A stretch of DNA of 17,047 nt, from the NCBI GenBank assembly GCA_030432855.1, contig JAUILM010000029.1, forward strand, positions 1-17,047, given 5' to 3'. A program made the position numbers and the translations under genes. Below, piece after piece: positions 9,301-15,940 of the stretch. Under the pieces are notes generated by a model, which was not told the origin of the DNA, did not search any database, and worked only from the letters and a program-made list of their open reading frames with translations. The stretch is from Bacteroidia bacterium (GTDB taxonomy: Bacteria; Bacteroidota; Bacteroidia; Chitinophagales; Saprospiraceae). The stretch's first letter is position 1, and each line of letters starts with the position of its first letter.

Positions 9301-9710
9301 GGATCTATTTCAATAGAAATCCCACTGGTCAGTGTACGCGTTGTCATTCTATTGGGGATGATGGTGCTACCGTGGGGCCTAATCTTCGAAATATCGGAAA
9401 TCAACTGACCAGAGAAGAGCTATTACAAGCCCTGGTAGAGCCGAGTGCCCGAATTTCACCGGGCTACGGAGTAGTTGTGCTAACTCTGAAAGATGGGACG
9501 ACGGCTTCTGGAACACTGGAAGAGGAGCGTGAGCACGAGTTGATTTTGCGGACTAATGATGCTGAGCCTCTGGAGATCGCAAAAGATCGAATCGAGACAC
9601 GTGAAAATCTACCCTCAAGTATGCCTCCTGTGACGGCATTTATGTCTAAGCGTGAAATCAGAGACGTTGTGGAGTTTTTATCAAATCTGAAGCGAGAAGA
9701 ACAAGGCTGA
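6315..9710 (+). CDS. PVC-type haem-binding, sorbosone-dehydrogenase-like lipoprotein with HEAT repeats
   Basis: A large extracytoplasmic redox protein class, first known from Planctomycetes. The signal peptide ends in a lipobox LHAC (Cys18), so the product should be a lipoprotein. Residues about 50-470 form a glucose/sorbosone-dehydrogenase-like beta-propeller (Piru_Ver N-terminal type), with AHGLRN at 290-295 and GPDGALYAADW near its end. Three acidic DxDxDG-like loops, possible calcium sites, occur inside it at residues 138-143, 162-167 and 210-215. The middle (about 480-950) is alpha-helical with HEAT-like repeats (for example PRARFYAAQALGRLE). The C-terminal cytochrome c domain has CTRCH at 1007-1011, VGPNLRNIG soon after and MPP as candidate distal region. 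The 1131-residue length is typical. Known for the family: domain architecture. Inferred: periplasmic oxidation of a sugar or alcohol with electrons passed to haem. The paraoxonase homologue follows after 74 bp on the same strand and may be cotranscribed. Confidence 0.92.
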   Translation: MVIRVLTIVCVIILLHACEPATEEVKEAPLVVTVDKSTAATYAKEVRDNTTLQLADGIKLELWASDSLAPDPIAMSIDDFGNVYLTRTNRQKNSEFDIRGYPHWMTESISWEDVEDRREFLHRFFAPEKSHENEWLPDLNNDGSHDWKDLAIEKDEIWKLEDLDGDGLADQSTRILNDFHDEVTDVAGALLVRREDVFVGIGPDMWRVRDTDGDGILDDKTSISHGYAVHIGFSGHGMSGAIEGPDGKIYWGIGDIGANITTSEGVHHKYPNQGIIVRSNPDGSDFEVFAHGLRNTHEFVFDEYGNIISADNDGDHRGESERLVYIVEDSDAGWRANWQYGKYTDPKNNDYKVWMDERLFVPRWEGQAAYIIPPIMNFHNGPTGMVYNPGHTLGKRWMDKFFLVEFVGNPSRSPIWSFSLKPDGAGFALDEEEAVVTGILPTGIHFGPDGALYAADWINGWGTKNYGRVWKMDVTDDQNDLEQERKETAQLMALDYSEQSVERLDELLGYGDMRIRQKAQFELVNRKNSEILIAAIQQRENQLKRVHAIWGIGQLAADDLSQAETLMALLQDEDPEIVAQASKVIGDVRYGDATEALISNLTHDYPRARFYAAQALGRLEAASAVSPLLDLLKENSDEDLYIRHAAVSALARIGEEAPILALEDSPHFSLRLAAVLVLRKWSSPEVARFLDDSDEYIVTEAARAINDDWSIEPALPDLAALIKTSKSDAEPLMRRVINACLRVGTDETLKDLIAYAQSDISPVLRAEALATIGTWADPSVMDRVDGRYRGEISRDLASVQETVEPYMETFLKQNDPEVLVSVSEMIKHLEFKNQSSRLESIFKNSDSELVRSSVLSTLAALDFADMESLIQQGMQDNSSEVRTTALGMLDQLDISAEALPGIASPIFEQGTVREQQQMLRVLGSLPLSKTESILQDLLDQYEVNRLAPELALDLSEAIDSSGSEGLKAAWAELSQGNSLTEQYADALYGGNMRDGWIYFNRNPTGQCTRCHSIGDDGATVGPNLRNIGNQLTREELLQALVEPSARISPGYGVVVLTLKDGTTASGTLEEEREHELILRTNDAEPLEIAKDRIETRENLPSSMPPVTAFMSKREIRDVVEFLSNLKREEQG

Positions 9711-9784
9711 TGTAAAGGCTTCTATATGCTGGCGTGACTTTGTGGACCCATATGGCTATCTTGCATGTCTAAACGTGGACATAG

Positions 9785-10861
9785 ATGAAGGGTAAGATCA
9801 TAGGTGTACTACTTCTCGCTGTGATGCTGCTACTGGCAGGCTACATCGCTAACCTGATGTATGAGACGGGCTATTTTCGCAATGTAGATCATAAATCTCC
9901 CGGGCAACTCCTGACATATATCGATGTCCCGGGAGCCGAGGACCTTGCGATCAGCAGAGAGGGACGATTCCTGATCGTTTCTTCCGATGATCGGGCGGGA
10001 CGACGCGATGGCCAAAGATCACAGGGAGCCCTTTACAAGATAGACCTTGATGATCCTACCCTGAGCCCGAGACTGTTGACTAAGGGATTTACGCAACGCC
10101 TTCATCCCCACGGTATTTCATTACTGTCATTGGATAGTACGACATATCGACTCCTGGTGATTAACCATGTAGGTAATTATCGTGATATGGGCATGGGAGA
10201 TACACGGCATTATGTGGAGGAATTTCTTTTGGAAGGAGATACACTGACCCATCAGAAAACCTATGAAGATGAAATACTGGCTCATCCCAATGATATTGTG
10301 GCAATTGGTCCTGTGCAGTTTTATTTTACTAACAGTCAGGGAGCCCGCAACAAACTCGAATTGTTTACTGAAAATTACCTGGGCTGGTCGAAATCAAGTG
10401 TTGGCTTTTATGATGGCATTTCATTCCGCAAAGTGGCTGATGAATTGCCATATGCAAATGGTATCAACTATGACCCATCGAAGGATCAGGTGTATGTTGC
10501 TACATCACGGGATTTTCAGTTGAGAGTCTATTCAAGACAGGTGGGCGGGGCCCTTCAGTTGCAGGAAATGATTGATTGTGGCACAGGAGTGGACAACATA
10601 GAAATTGATGGTGAAGGTAACCTTTGGATTGGTGCACATCCCGATCTTCTGACCTTTGCATCTTTCGCTTCTGGAAGGCAGCCCAAGGCTCCATCTGAAG
10701 TAATCACAGTTCGCTGGGAGGGGGATGGTCCTGATGTAGAAAGGGTATACATTGATGATGGTGATGAGGTATCCGCTTCTTCGGTAGCAATTCCTTTTGA
10801 AGACAAATTATTTATCGGGAATGTGATGGATGCACGATTTCCGGTCATTCAACTTGACTAG
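9785..10861 (+). CDS. paraoxonase/arylesterase-family lactonase homologue
   Basis: A six-bladed beta-propeller hydrolase of the PON family, whose best-supported natural activity is calcium-dependent lactone hydrolysis. The match to human PON1 sites is close, recalled from family knowledge: GAED (Glu52, Asp53) for PON1 Glu53/Asp54; HPHGIS with His109 for the catalytic His115; VINH with His128 for His134; HPND (Asn169, Asp170) for Asn168/Asp169; ANG (Asn225) for Asn224; and DNIEID (Asp270, Asn271) for Asp269/Asn270. The length (358) nearly equals PON1 (355). The N-terminus has one hydrophobic helix (residues 5-25) without a clear cleavage site or lipobox, so an uncleaved membrane anchor facing the periplasm is likely, as PON1 itself keeps its signal sequence. 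It follows the PVC-type dehydrogenase-like gene by 74 bp without a visible terminator, hinting at one transcript. Its own lactone substrate is unknown; SMP-30-like annotation is the main alternative label. Confidence 0.88.
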   Translation: MKGKIIGVLLLAVMLLLAGYIANLMYETGYFRNVDHKSPGQLLTYIDVPGAEDLAISREGRFLIVSSDDRAGRRDGQRSQGALYKIDLDDPTLSPRLLTKGFTQRLHPHGISLLSLDSTTYRLLVINHVGNYRDMGMGDTRHYVEEFLLEGDTLTHQKTYEDEILAHPNDIVAIGPVQFYFTNSQGARNKLELFTENYLGWSKSSVGFYDGISFRKVADELPYANGINYDPSKDQVYVATSRDFQLRVYSRQVGGALQLQEMIDCGTGVDNIEIDGEGNLWIGAHPDLLTFASFASGRQPKAPSEVITVRWEGDGPDVERVYIDDGDEVSASSVAIPFEDKLFIGNVMDARFPVIQLD

Positions 10862-10865
10862 AGAT

Positions 10866-12260
10866 TTAATCTACCACCAGTCGAATTTTTTCGGCTTTGG
10901 TGCGAGCAATAAGCCAGGTCTGTAATTCGGTCAACTCTGATCTGCGTGGAGTTCTCTTAAAACGTGCATAAGCAAGATAGGTCGTGTCCATGGTCATGCT
11001 GTCAACCTGGGATATAACCGATGGTGTAATCGTAAACTCTTCCAGATTTTGATTAAAGGCTTTGATCTCCTGACTGTAGTCTGCTATGGGAAGTAGCTGT
11101 GATTTATAACTGATGATTTCATTTTCGAGCAGCTTAATTCTATCGTCACGGCTGCGGATTTGCTCCTCATTTTTTTCATACAGTTCTTCGATGATACCGG
11201 TACGAAGCTGAAGATTCATTTGTTCCACCGTAGCTCTATCAATTGATTCATCCTGATACCCCTGGAGAATGTCAAGGCTGCAATTATGCAATCCGTAGTC
11301 ATCCAGCTTGGATCGTAAACTGTGCTCCAGATCGACCGAAATGGGGGCTCCATAGAGTGTGACCTGGATGAGACCTCCATCCGGATTATATTCAATCTTT
11401 CGATTGATGACTTGTGTATTGGGAAATTCCATCTCCGTATTGATAAAGGTCTGTGCATTGCGAGTGAATATACTTTCACGTACTACCTTGACCCCAGTCC
11501 ATATACTGGGCATGATGGTTAGAATAGCAAATATCATGATGGAACGCTTTACTCGCTTTTCACGCTCAGGATCCAGAAACTCTTTCTGACGAAATCGGAG
11601 TACTTTAACGATCAGATATGTCGACAAACTAATGAAAACACTATTTATGAAAAAAAGGTAAAAGGCACCAAAGAAATACGTCCACTGACTGGTGGCCAAT
11701 CCATAACCTGCCGTACACAGGGGGGGCATAAGGGCGGTTGCAATGGCTACTCCTGGTATAGCATTACTTTTTTCCTTACGAGAGCCGGCAACGATTCCCG
11801 CCAGTCCTCCGAAGGAGGCAATCAGAACATCCCATAGGGTAGGAGAGGTCCGTGCCAGCAACTCGGATTGGGCATCATTGAGTGGCGAGATCCAGAAGTA
11901 GAGAGCAGAAGTGATTACACTGATCAACACGGCTATTCCCAGGTTTTTCAGACCCTTTAAGATCAGCTCAAAGTCATTAATACCCACACCAAGGCCTATC
12001 CCCATGATAGGTCCCATCAGAGGAGAAATTAACATCGCCCCAATCACAACGGCTGTACTATTGACATTAAGTCCCACCGCAGCTACCATGGTGGCAAAAA
12101 TGAGAATCCAAAGATTGGCACCTCTAAATGCCACACCCTGTTGTATTTCTTCAATGGTCTGCTTTTCAGAAGCTTTTCCCTCGGAGAGATTGAAGCGGTC
12201 TTTCAGAAATGCTTTTATGCCGGATACCAGCATGTTCCAGGACTTTGTACTATCTGTCAT
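10866..12260 (-). CDS. DUF389 integral membrane protein
   Basis: DUF389 proteins are polytopic membrane proteins with no established biochemical role. Residues about 45-260 hold the hydrophobic core with the family hallmarks: GLNVNSTAVVIGAMLISPLM near the first helices, then GPIMGIGLG, SFGGLAGIVAGSRKEKSNAIPG and IATALMPPLCTAGYG. The remaining 200 residues are soluble. They include a likely coiled coil at about 353-392 (heptad-like E/R/L content, RDDRIKLLENEIISYKSQL) and a C-terminal domain ending in a conserved-looking strand (KAEKIRLVVD). There is no N-terminal ACT-like region of the kind seen in some relatives, only about 40 residues before the first helix. The stop codon is 4 bp from the stop of the convergent paraoxonase gene, with no terminator between them. 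It appears monocistronic, with a possible ribosome-binding AAGGA 9 nt before the ATG, unusual in this window. Confidence 0.92.
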   Translation of the reverse strand: MTDSTKSWNMLVSGIKAFLKDRFNLSEGKASEKQTIEEIQQGVAFRGANLWILIFATMVAAVGLNVNSTAVVIGAMLISPLMGPIMGIGLGVGINDFELILKGLKNLGIAVLISVITSALYFWISPLNDAQSELLARTSPTLWDVLIASFGGLAGIVAGSRKEKSNAIPGVAIATALMPPLCTAGYGLATSQWTYFFGAFYLFFINSVFISLSTYLIVKVLRFRQKEFLDPEREKRVKRSIMIFAILTIMPSIWTGVKVVRESIFTRNAQTFINTEMEFPNTQVINRKIEYNPDGGLIQVTLYGAPISVDLEHSLRSKLDDYGLHNCSLDILQGYQDESIDRATVEQMNLQLRTGIIEELYEKNEEQIRSRDDRIKLLENEIISYKSQLLPIADYSQEIKAFNQNLEEFTITPSVISQVDSMTMDTTYLAYARFKRTPRRSELTELQTWLIARTKAEKIRLVVD

Positions 12261-12642
12261 ACTCTCGATTCCTTTTTTCTAGCGGATATAATGAATATTG
12301 TACAATCAATCCGACAATTCTCAATCAAATCCAACACTGCTGAGATTCTGAATATTGGACTAATATACGGATAAGAATAATTTTATAAATTGATTATCAG
12401 AAAATTATACATAACTATAACCTGGTATTTATCTACTCTTGCATTTTTTGATTGTAGTGAATTTTTCTTATCTTCTTATCTGCAAACAAACTGATCAATA
12501 GACTGCTTTTTCTTCCCTAATTAGAAAGTAGGTAAATCGAAGAGATTAACCCTGTTTCTTGGACGTTTATCGTGTCATTGCAGACGAATGAAGATCATGT
12601 TTTGTCAGCATGTATCCAACCACCTAAGATGTTGAAATTGCG
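12261..12642. other. AT-rich divergent intergenic region (DUF389 / GNAT)
   Basis: This 382-bp region lies between the DUF389 gene and the GNAT gene and must carry promoters for both. It contains the perfect 10-bp palindrome ATTGTACAAT at 12297-12306, about 40 bp upstream of the DUF389 start, and a 9-bp direct repeat TGAATATTG (12292-12300 and 12349-12357). No small protein gene, tRNA or stable hairpin with a T-run is visible. The longest open frames here are AT-rich and lack protein character. Confidence 0.4.
12270..12274 (-). promoter_or_regulatory. possible Shine-Dalgarno of the DUF389 gene
   Basis: The minus strand reads AAGGA, 9 nt before the ATG at 12260. Other starts in the window lack such a sequence, as is usual in Bacteroidota, so its use here is uncertain. 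Confidence 0.35.
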
Positions 12643-13059
12643 ATGAGACAGCATGGAGAAATAGAAATTAGCACTGATAAATCGAGACTGGATATTGACA
12701 TGATCTATAGCTTCCTGACGGAATCGTACTGGGCATTGGGTCGTACCAGGGAGCAGGTCATACGTTCGATCGAAAATACAGTCTGTTTTGGAGTCTATAT
12801 TGACGGACGTCAGATTGGGTTTGCTCGCGTCTTGACTGATGAAGTAGTGTTTGCATACCTTATGGATCTCTTTATTGTAGAAGACCATAGGGGAAAAGGC
12901 TACGCGAGAATACTCCTCAACCAGATCCTACAATATGAGCCTTTTCTCAATGTAAAAAAGTGGTTTTTAGGTACCCGGGATGCACAGGGTTTGTATAAAA
13001 AGCACGGCTTTACTGAAGTGGACGGAGCCATCGTCTATATGGACAGACTCATCTATTGA
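12643..13059 (+). CDS. GNAT-family N-acetyltransferase
   Basis: A single-domain acetyltransferase of 138 residues, the usual length for a minimal GNAT fold. It transfers an acetyl group from acetyl-CoA to an amine of an unknown substrate in the cytoplasm. The acetyl-CoA pyrophosphate loop (motif A) is HRGKGYAR at residues 82-89 with the R/Q-x-x-G-x-G/A pattern, preceded by the strand MDLFIVED. Motif B carries LYKKHGF at 117-123, with Tyr118 in the position of the usual general acid. The N-terminal helix FLTESYWALGRTREQV is characteristic of a common bacterial subgroup close to those annotated simply as GNAT family proteins. The start is the first ATG of the frame after AT-rich leader DNA. The next gene begins 58 bp downstream. 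Substrate cannot be predicted. Confidence 0.93.
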   Translation: MRQHGEIEISTDKSRLDIDMIYSFLTESYWALGRTREQVIRSIENTVCFGVYIDGRQIGFARVLTDEVVFAYLMDLFIVEDHRGKGYARILLNQILQYEPFLNVKKWFLGTRDAQGLYKKHGFTEVDGAIVYMDRLIY

Positions 13060-13117
13060 TACGGCATGTGACCCCCATCACTGTCCGGGCCGAAAGTATA
13101 TCTGATATTTAACCACT

Positions 13118-13345
13118 ATGGACAAAAAGCATGTTGATTCACAGTGGATCATAATGGCACTAATAGCCTCATTGACTTTGGGTCTGGCGCCTTTTTTCCC
13201 CGAGCCTCATATCGTAGGCAAAATTAGATGGGTCCTTGGAGGTGGAAAGGGTATGGAGGTTATGGACATATTCGACCTCGTCTTCCATGCCATGCCCTGG
13301 ATTGTATTACTGACACTCATTTTTTTGAAGTATATCAGGAAGTGA
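13118..13345 (+). CDS. small conserved two-helix membrane protein
   Basis: The product has 75 residues with two hydrophobic helices: about residues 10-26 (IIMALIASLTLGLAPFF) and 56-72 (AMPWIVLLTLIFLKYI). Between them lies a loop with the pattern RWVLGGGKGMEVMDIFDL. From memory, short proteins with this GG-x-GM-x-x-x-D-x-x-D-L loop and a following H-x-x-PW motif recur in Bacteroidota genomes, but I know of no assigned function. The ordered motif, codon-like sequence character and position between two plus-strand genes support a real gene. It has no Shine-Dalgarno, like its neighbours. It may share a transcript with the upstream GNAT gene. Confidence 0.72.
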   Translation: MDKKHVDSQWIIMALIASLTLGLAPFFPEPHIVGKIRWVLGGGKGMEVMDIFDLVFHAMPWIVLLTLIFLKYIRK

Positions 13346-13475
13346 TATCACAAGTCTTTTCTCCTGTTTGTGAGTAAGGATTTTCTAGCAATCATCTACC
13401 GATAATTATTATATTGTAGTACAGCCGATGGCCGCTTTCTTATCGAACCATTTTTTGTAACCAATTTTACTGAAC

Positions 13476-13874
13476 ATGAAGAATCTATTTACCACTGCTG
13501 TTGTACTTTTTGCTTCTATTATGATTTTGACTGGATTTAGAGGGAGTGAAAAGATCAGTGATAGTTTCGAAGCCGCTCCCATGCTCAAATTTCCTAAAAA
13601 GGTAGATGCTATCGTTAAAGACAAATGCTATGGCTGTCATAGCCCGGAAGGCCGTAGTGATAAGGCCAAAGAAAAACTACTTTGGGATGACCTGGCTGGA
13701 CTTTCGGCAGCTGATCAGGCCATGAAACTAAAAGCTATAAGTAAAGTACTCTCAGAGGGCGCTATGCCACCTGCTAAAATGTTGGAGCGTATGCCTGAGA
13801 AGGCACTTACTGATAAGGAAACACAAGTGATGGCTAAATGGGCCTCAAAGTCCTTGAAAAAGGCCATGAAATAA
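13476..13874 (+). CDS. small periplasmic haem-binding (c-type) protein
   Basis: A 132-residue protein with a Sec signal-like N-terminus (MKNLFTTAVVLFASIMILTG) and a single haem c attachment motif CYGCH at residues 51-55, directly followed by SPEG. Downstream, EGAMPPAKML supplies methionines at about residue 100 that could act as the distal haem ligand. The order (P-x-K-V-D-A-I-V-K-D-K-C-x-x-C-H, then a W-D-D-L and a MPP) matches the Bacteroidota 'haem-binding domain' (Haem_bd, PF14376) small cytochromes. It is expected in the periplasm as an electron carrier or ligand-binding protein. It has its own strong terminator just downstream and a separate upstream region, so it is probably a single-gene transcript. 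Confidence 0.9.
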   Translation: MKNLFTTAVVLFASIMILTGFRGSEKISDSFEAAPMLKFPKKVDAIVKDKCYGCHSPEGRSDKAKEKLLWDDLAGLSAADQAMKLKAISKVLSEGAMPPAKMLERMPEKALTDKETQVMAKWASKSLKKAMK

Positions 13875-13895
13875 TCTGGAAAAGACCCAGACAGC

Positions 13896-13925
13896 AAGGG
13901 CAGGCACTATTCCTGCCCTTTTTTT
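13896..13925 (+). terminator. rho-independent terminator of the haem-binding protein gene
   Basis: A perfect 9-bp stem (AAGGGCAGG at 13896-13904 with CCTGCCCTT at 13912-13920) encloses a 7-nt loop and runs into seven T (13919-13925). It begins 21 bp after the stop codon. Confidence 0.96.
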
Positions 13926-14080
13926 GTTATATCATAGCAGTATCTGTGTAACGTCTCTGCAGGATTTTCGTCAAAAACATCAAGGGAGTATTTCGTGTGA
14001 TGGACGACTATAGGACTCCATTTATCGATTTTCTGACAGATTCGGCATCTTTTATATTAATTTTTAGACTTGACTTTTTA

Positions 14081-14503
14081 ATGAATCACATGTATTCTGA
14101 TGGCATGAACGACTATATCGAGCGACGCGCCCGACGTAGAGTGAAACAAAAAAAAGGGTTTTATGGACACCTGTCCGCCTATATAGCAGTGGGTATATTC
14201 TTCTTCATGATGAATATGTTGACCATGGAGAATGGAGAGGTATGGTTCATGTTTCCTCTTATGCCATGGGGCGCTGGCCTTCTTATTCACTACTTTTCAG
14301 TGTTCGGGTTGTTTGGCAAGAACACTATCGACTGGGAGGTCAAAGAATTTGAAAAGGAGAAGGATAGGCTTAGGAGAAAGTTTAAAGTAGAAGATCACGA
14401 GGATGAATATGATGACTACTTAGACCTCCAGGAAGCTCCCGAAATGCAACCTGAGCCTCGACGATCAGGCAGGTCACGATGGACAGATCAGGATTTCGTT
14501 TAA
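14081..14503 (+). CDS. 2TM-domain protein
   Basis: A small inner-membrane protein of the 2TM domain family (PF13239), of unknown function; in other bacteria this domain also sits at the N-terminus of some histidine kinases. The hallmark pattern is present: a basic helix (YIERRARRRVKQKKGFYGHL), a first hydrophobic helix (SAYIAVGIFFFMMNML), a short loop with W, a second helix (MFPLMPWGAGLLIHYFSVFG) and the charged exit with W and E-K-E-x-D-R-L. The rest is an acidic, disordered tail rich in D, E and P. The frame is open from an ATG at 13997, but the first 28 residues look untypical and the family domain begins after residue 37 of that frame. I chose 14081; 14090 and 14105 are equally possible. 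Confidence 0.85.
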   Translation: MNHMYSDGMNDYIERRARRRVKQKKGFYGHLSAYIAVGIFFFMMNMLTMENGEVWFMFPLMPWGAGLLIHYFSVFGLFGKNTIDWEVKEFEKEKDRLRRKFKVEDHEDEYDDYLDLQEAPEMQPEPRRSGRSRWTDQDFV

Positions 14504-14523
14504 GATCACATCTAATAAAATAA

Positions 14524-15054
14524 ATGGAGAAAGGCTTACTGGAAAAAACGGGGCAGTCTCTTGACCACTGGATAAAGGTGGTTAAAGATTCGGGCCTGCA
14601 GAAACATGGTCAAATATTGAAGTTTCTGAAATCTGATCACAACTTCACCCACGGTTATGCCAATTTTGTTTCTTTAAAAGCACGTGCGAGCGATGCAGCA
14701 TCGCAAGCACCTGAGGATCTTGTAACGGACCAGTATGAGAAAAAATCTCATATGCTACCATGGTATGAGAAAATAATCCAAATCATTCAGAAGTTTGGAT
14801 CTGACGTGGAAATAGTACCTAAAAAGTCTAGTGTGAGCTTAAGAAGGAATAGACAGTTTGCGCTCATTCAGCCAAGTACCAAAACCAGGATGGATTTGGG
14901 ACTTAAGTTTAATGATCGTCCCATCGATGGGCGATTGGAGTCAAGTGGTCCTTTTGGTGCAATGTGTACACATCGGGTACAAATAAAACAACTTGAGGAT
15001 ATTGATGATCAATTGGTCGACTGGCTGAAAGCTGCATATGATGAAGCAGGTTAA
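14524..15054 (+). CDS. DUF4287/DUF5655 protein
   Basis: A 176-residue cytoplasmic protein made of two small domains that often occur together. The N-terminal DUF4287 is at about residues 5-50, with the signature TGQSLDHW, GLQKHGQI and THGYAN. The C-terminal DUF5655 is at about 67-173, with VEIVPKKSSVSLRRNRQFAL, QPSTKTRMDLGL and CTHRV as its best-conserved blocks. Neither domain has an assigned function; DUF5655 is also found fused to other domains as a putative accessory or nucleic-acid related module, which I cannot confirm. The gene starts 20 bp after the 2TM gene and ends 35 bp before the kinase gene, so the three may be cotranscribed. The ATG at 14524 is the first of the frame and fits the domain start. 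Confidence 0.93.
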   Translation: MEKGLLEKTGQSLDHWIKVVKDSGLQKHGQILKFLKSDHNFTHGYANFVSLKARASDAASQAPEDLVTDQYEKKSHMLPWYEKIIQIIQKFGSDVEIVPKKSSVSLRRNRQFALIQPSTKTRMDLGLKFNDRPIDGRLESSGPFGAMCTHRVQIKQLEDIDDQLVDWLKAAYDEAG

Positions 15055-15089
15055 TTCAGGGCATAATTATTCCTACTGATGCCTGTCGT

Positions 15090-15938
15090 ATGAAGGGATT
15101 ATTCATCGGGCTCACTACAGTAGACCTATTGTATACATTGGATGGGTTTCCGCAGGAAAATCAAAAGTACAAGGCGAATCAGTCAATGATCGAAATTGGA
15201 GGACCTGCCACTAATGCTGCATATGCTTTTTCAGTGCTTGGTGGTGAGGCAGTTTTGGTTTCACCGATCGGGCAGCATGCATGGTCTCCGTTTATTCAGA
15301 AAAAGATGGATGACTTTGGGATAAGACATATTGATCTTGTGCAGGAAGAAGAATATCAAAGCACGATCTCCTCTATCATGATCAATCTGCAGTCCGGATC
15401 CAGAACCGTACTGACATCCCACGCAGAGACGCTTCAAAATCCGTGGATTCCCAATATTTCAATTGACGACTTTGATGTTTTCTGTCTTGATGGATTCTAC
15501 GTAGATGTAGCTGCTAAAATGTTACATTCAATAGGAGATCAGAAGCCAGTGGTTTTCGACGGGGGTAGTTATAAGGAGTCAACGGAGTCATGTCTCACGC
15601 TGTCAAATTTTCCTGTTTTTTCACATCATTTCACACCACCCCATCGCAAATCCCTTAGTGAATACCTTGCCGCAAGATCGATTGTCACTCACGCATGCAC
15701 GCATGGAGAAAACCCCGTTACGGGAAGTTCTAACGGAGAAGATTTCTCCATAAAAGTACCGCAGGTAAAAGCAGTCGACACACTTGCTGCGGGAGATATA
15801 TATCACGGAGCTTTATCTTATTTTCTAGTGTACCATCAGGGGGATTTCAAAGCGGCATTATCGGATGCCGGAAGGGTAGCCAGTGCTTCATGCGAATATG
15901 TGGGTCCCCGGGCATGGCAGTCACGTTGGAAAGGATAG
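15090..15938 (+). CDS. PfkB/ribokinase-family carbohydrate kinase
   Basis: A cytoplasmic sugar kinase of the ribokinase superfamily, transferring a phosphate from ATP to a sugar or related alcohol. The first PfkB signature region is GGPATNAAYAFSVLGG (residues 37-52), with the substrate-binding Asp12 in the opening strand (GLTTVDLLYTLD). The second signature is DTLAAGDIYHGAL at 230-242, with Asp236 as the expected catalytic base. The usual D-T-x-G-A-G-D has Ala233 where glycine is normal, at the edge of the anion hole; this variant is known from other members, so activity is not excluded. At 282 residues it is a little shorter than typical (about 300-320). Its stop codon lies 2 bp from that of the convergent Gfo/Idh/MocA gene. 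The sugar is not predictable, though sugar-acid or keto-sugar kinases are the usual context. Confidence 0.9.
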   Translation: MKGLFIGLTTVDLLYTLDGFPQENQKYKANQSMIEIGGPATNAAYAFSVLGGEAVLVSPIGQHAWSPFIQKKMDDFGIRHIDLVQEEEYQSTISSIMINLQSGSRTVLTSHAETLQNPWIPNISIDDFDVFCLDGFYVDVAAKMLHSIGDQKPVVFDGGSYKESTESCLTLSNFPVFSHHFTPPHRKSLSEYLAARSIVTHACTHGENPVTGSSNGEDFSIKVPQVKAVDTLAAGDIYHGALSYFLVYHQGDFKAALSDAGRVASASCEYVGPRAWQSRWKG

Positions 15939-15940
15939 CA

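Noticed and set aside
13348..13373. TCACAA/TTGTGA inverted repeat after the two-helix protein gene
   Set aside because: The stem is only 6 bp with a 14-nt loop and no T-run follows, so it does not qualify as a terminator.
13997..14080. Upstream extension of the 2TM protein to the ATG at 13997
   Set aside because: The extra 28 residues do not resemble the family N-terminus, which starts with the basic helix; a purine-rich stretch upstream is too far to decide the start.
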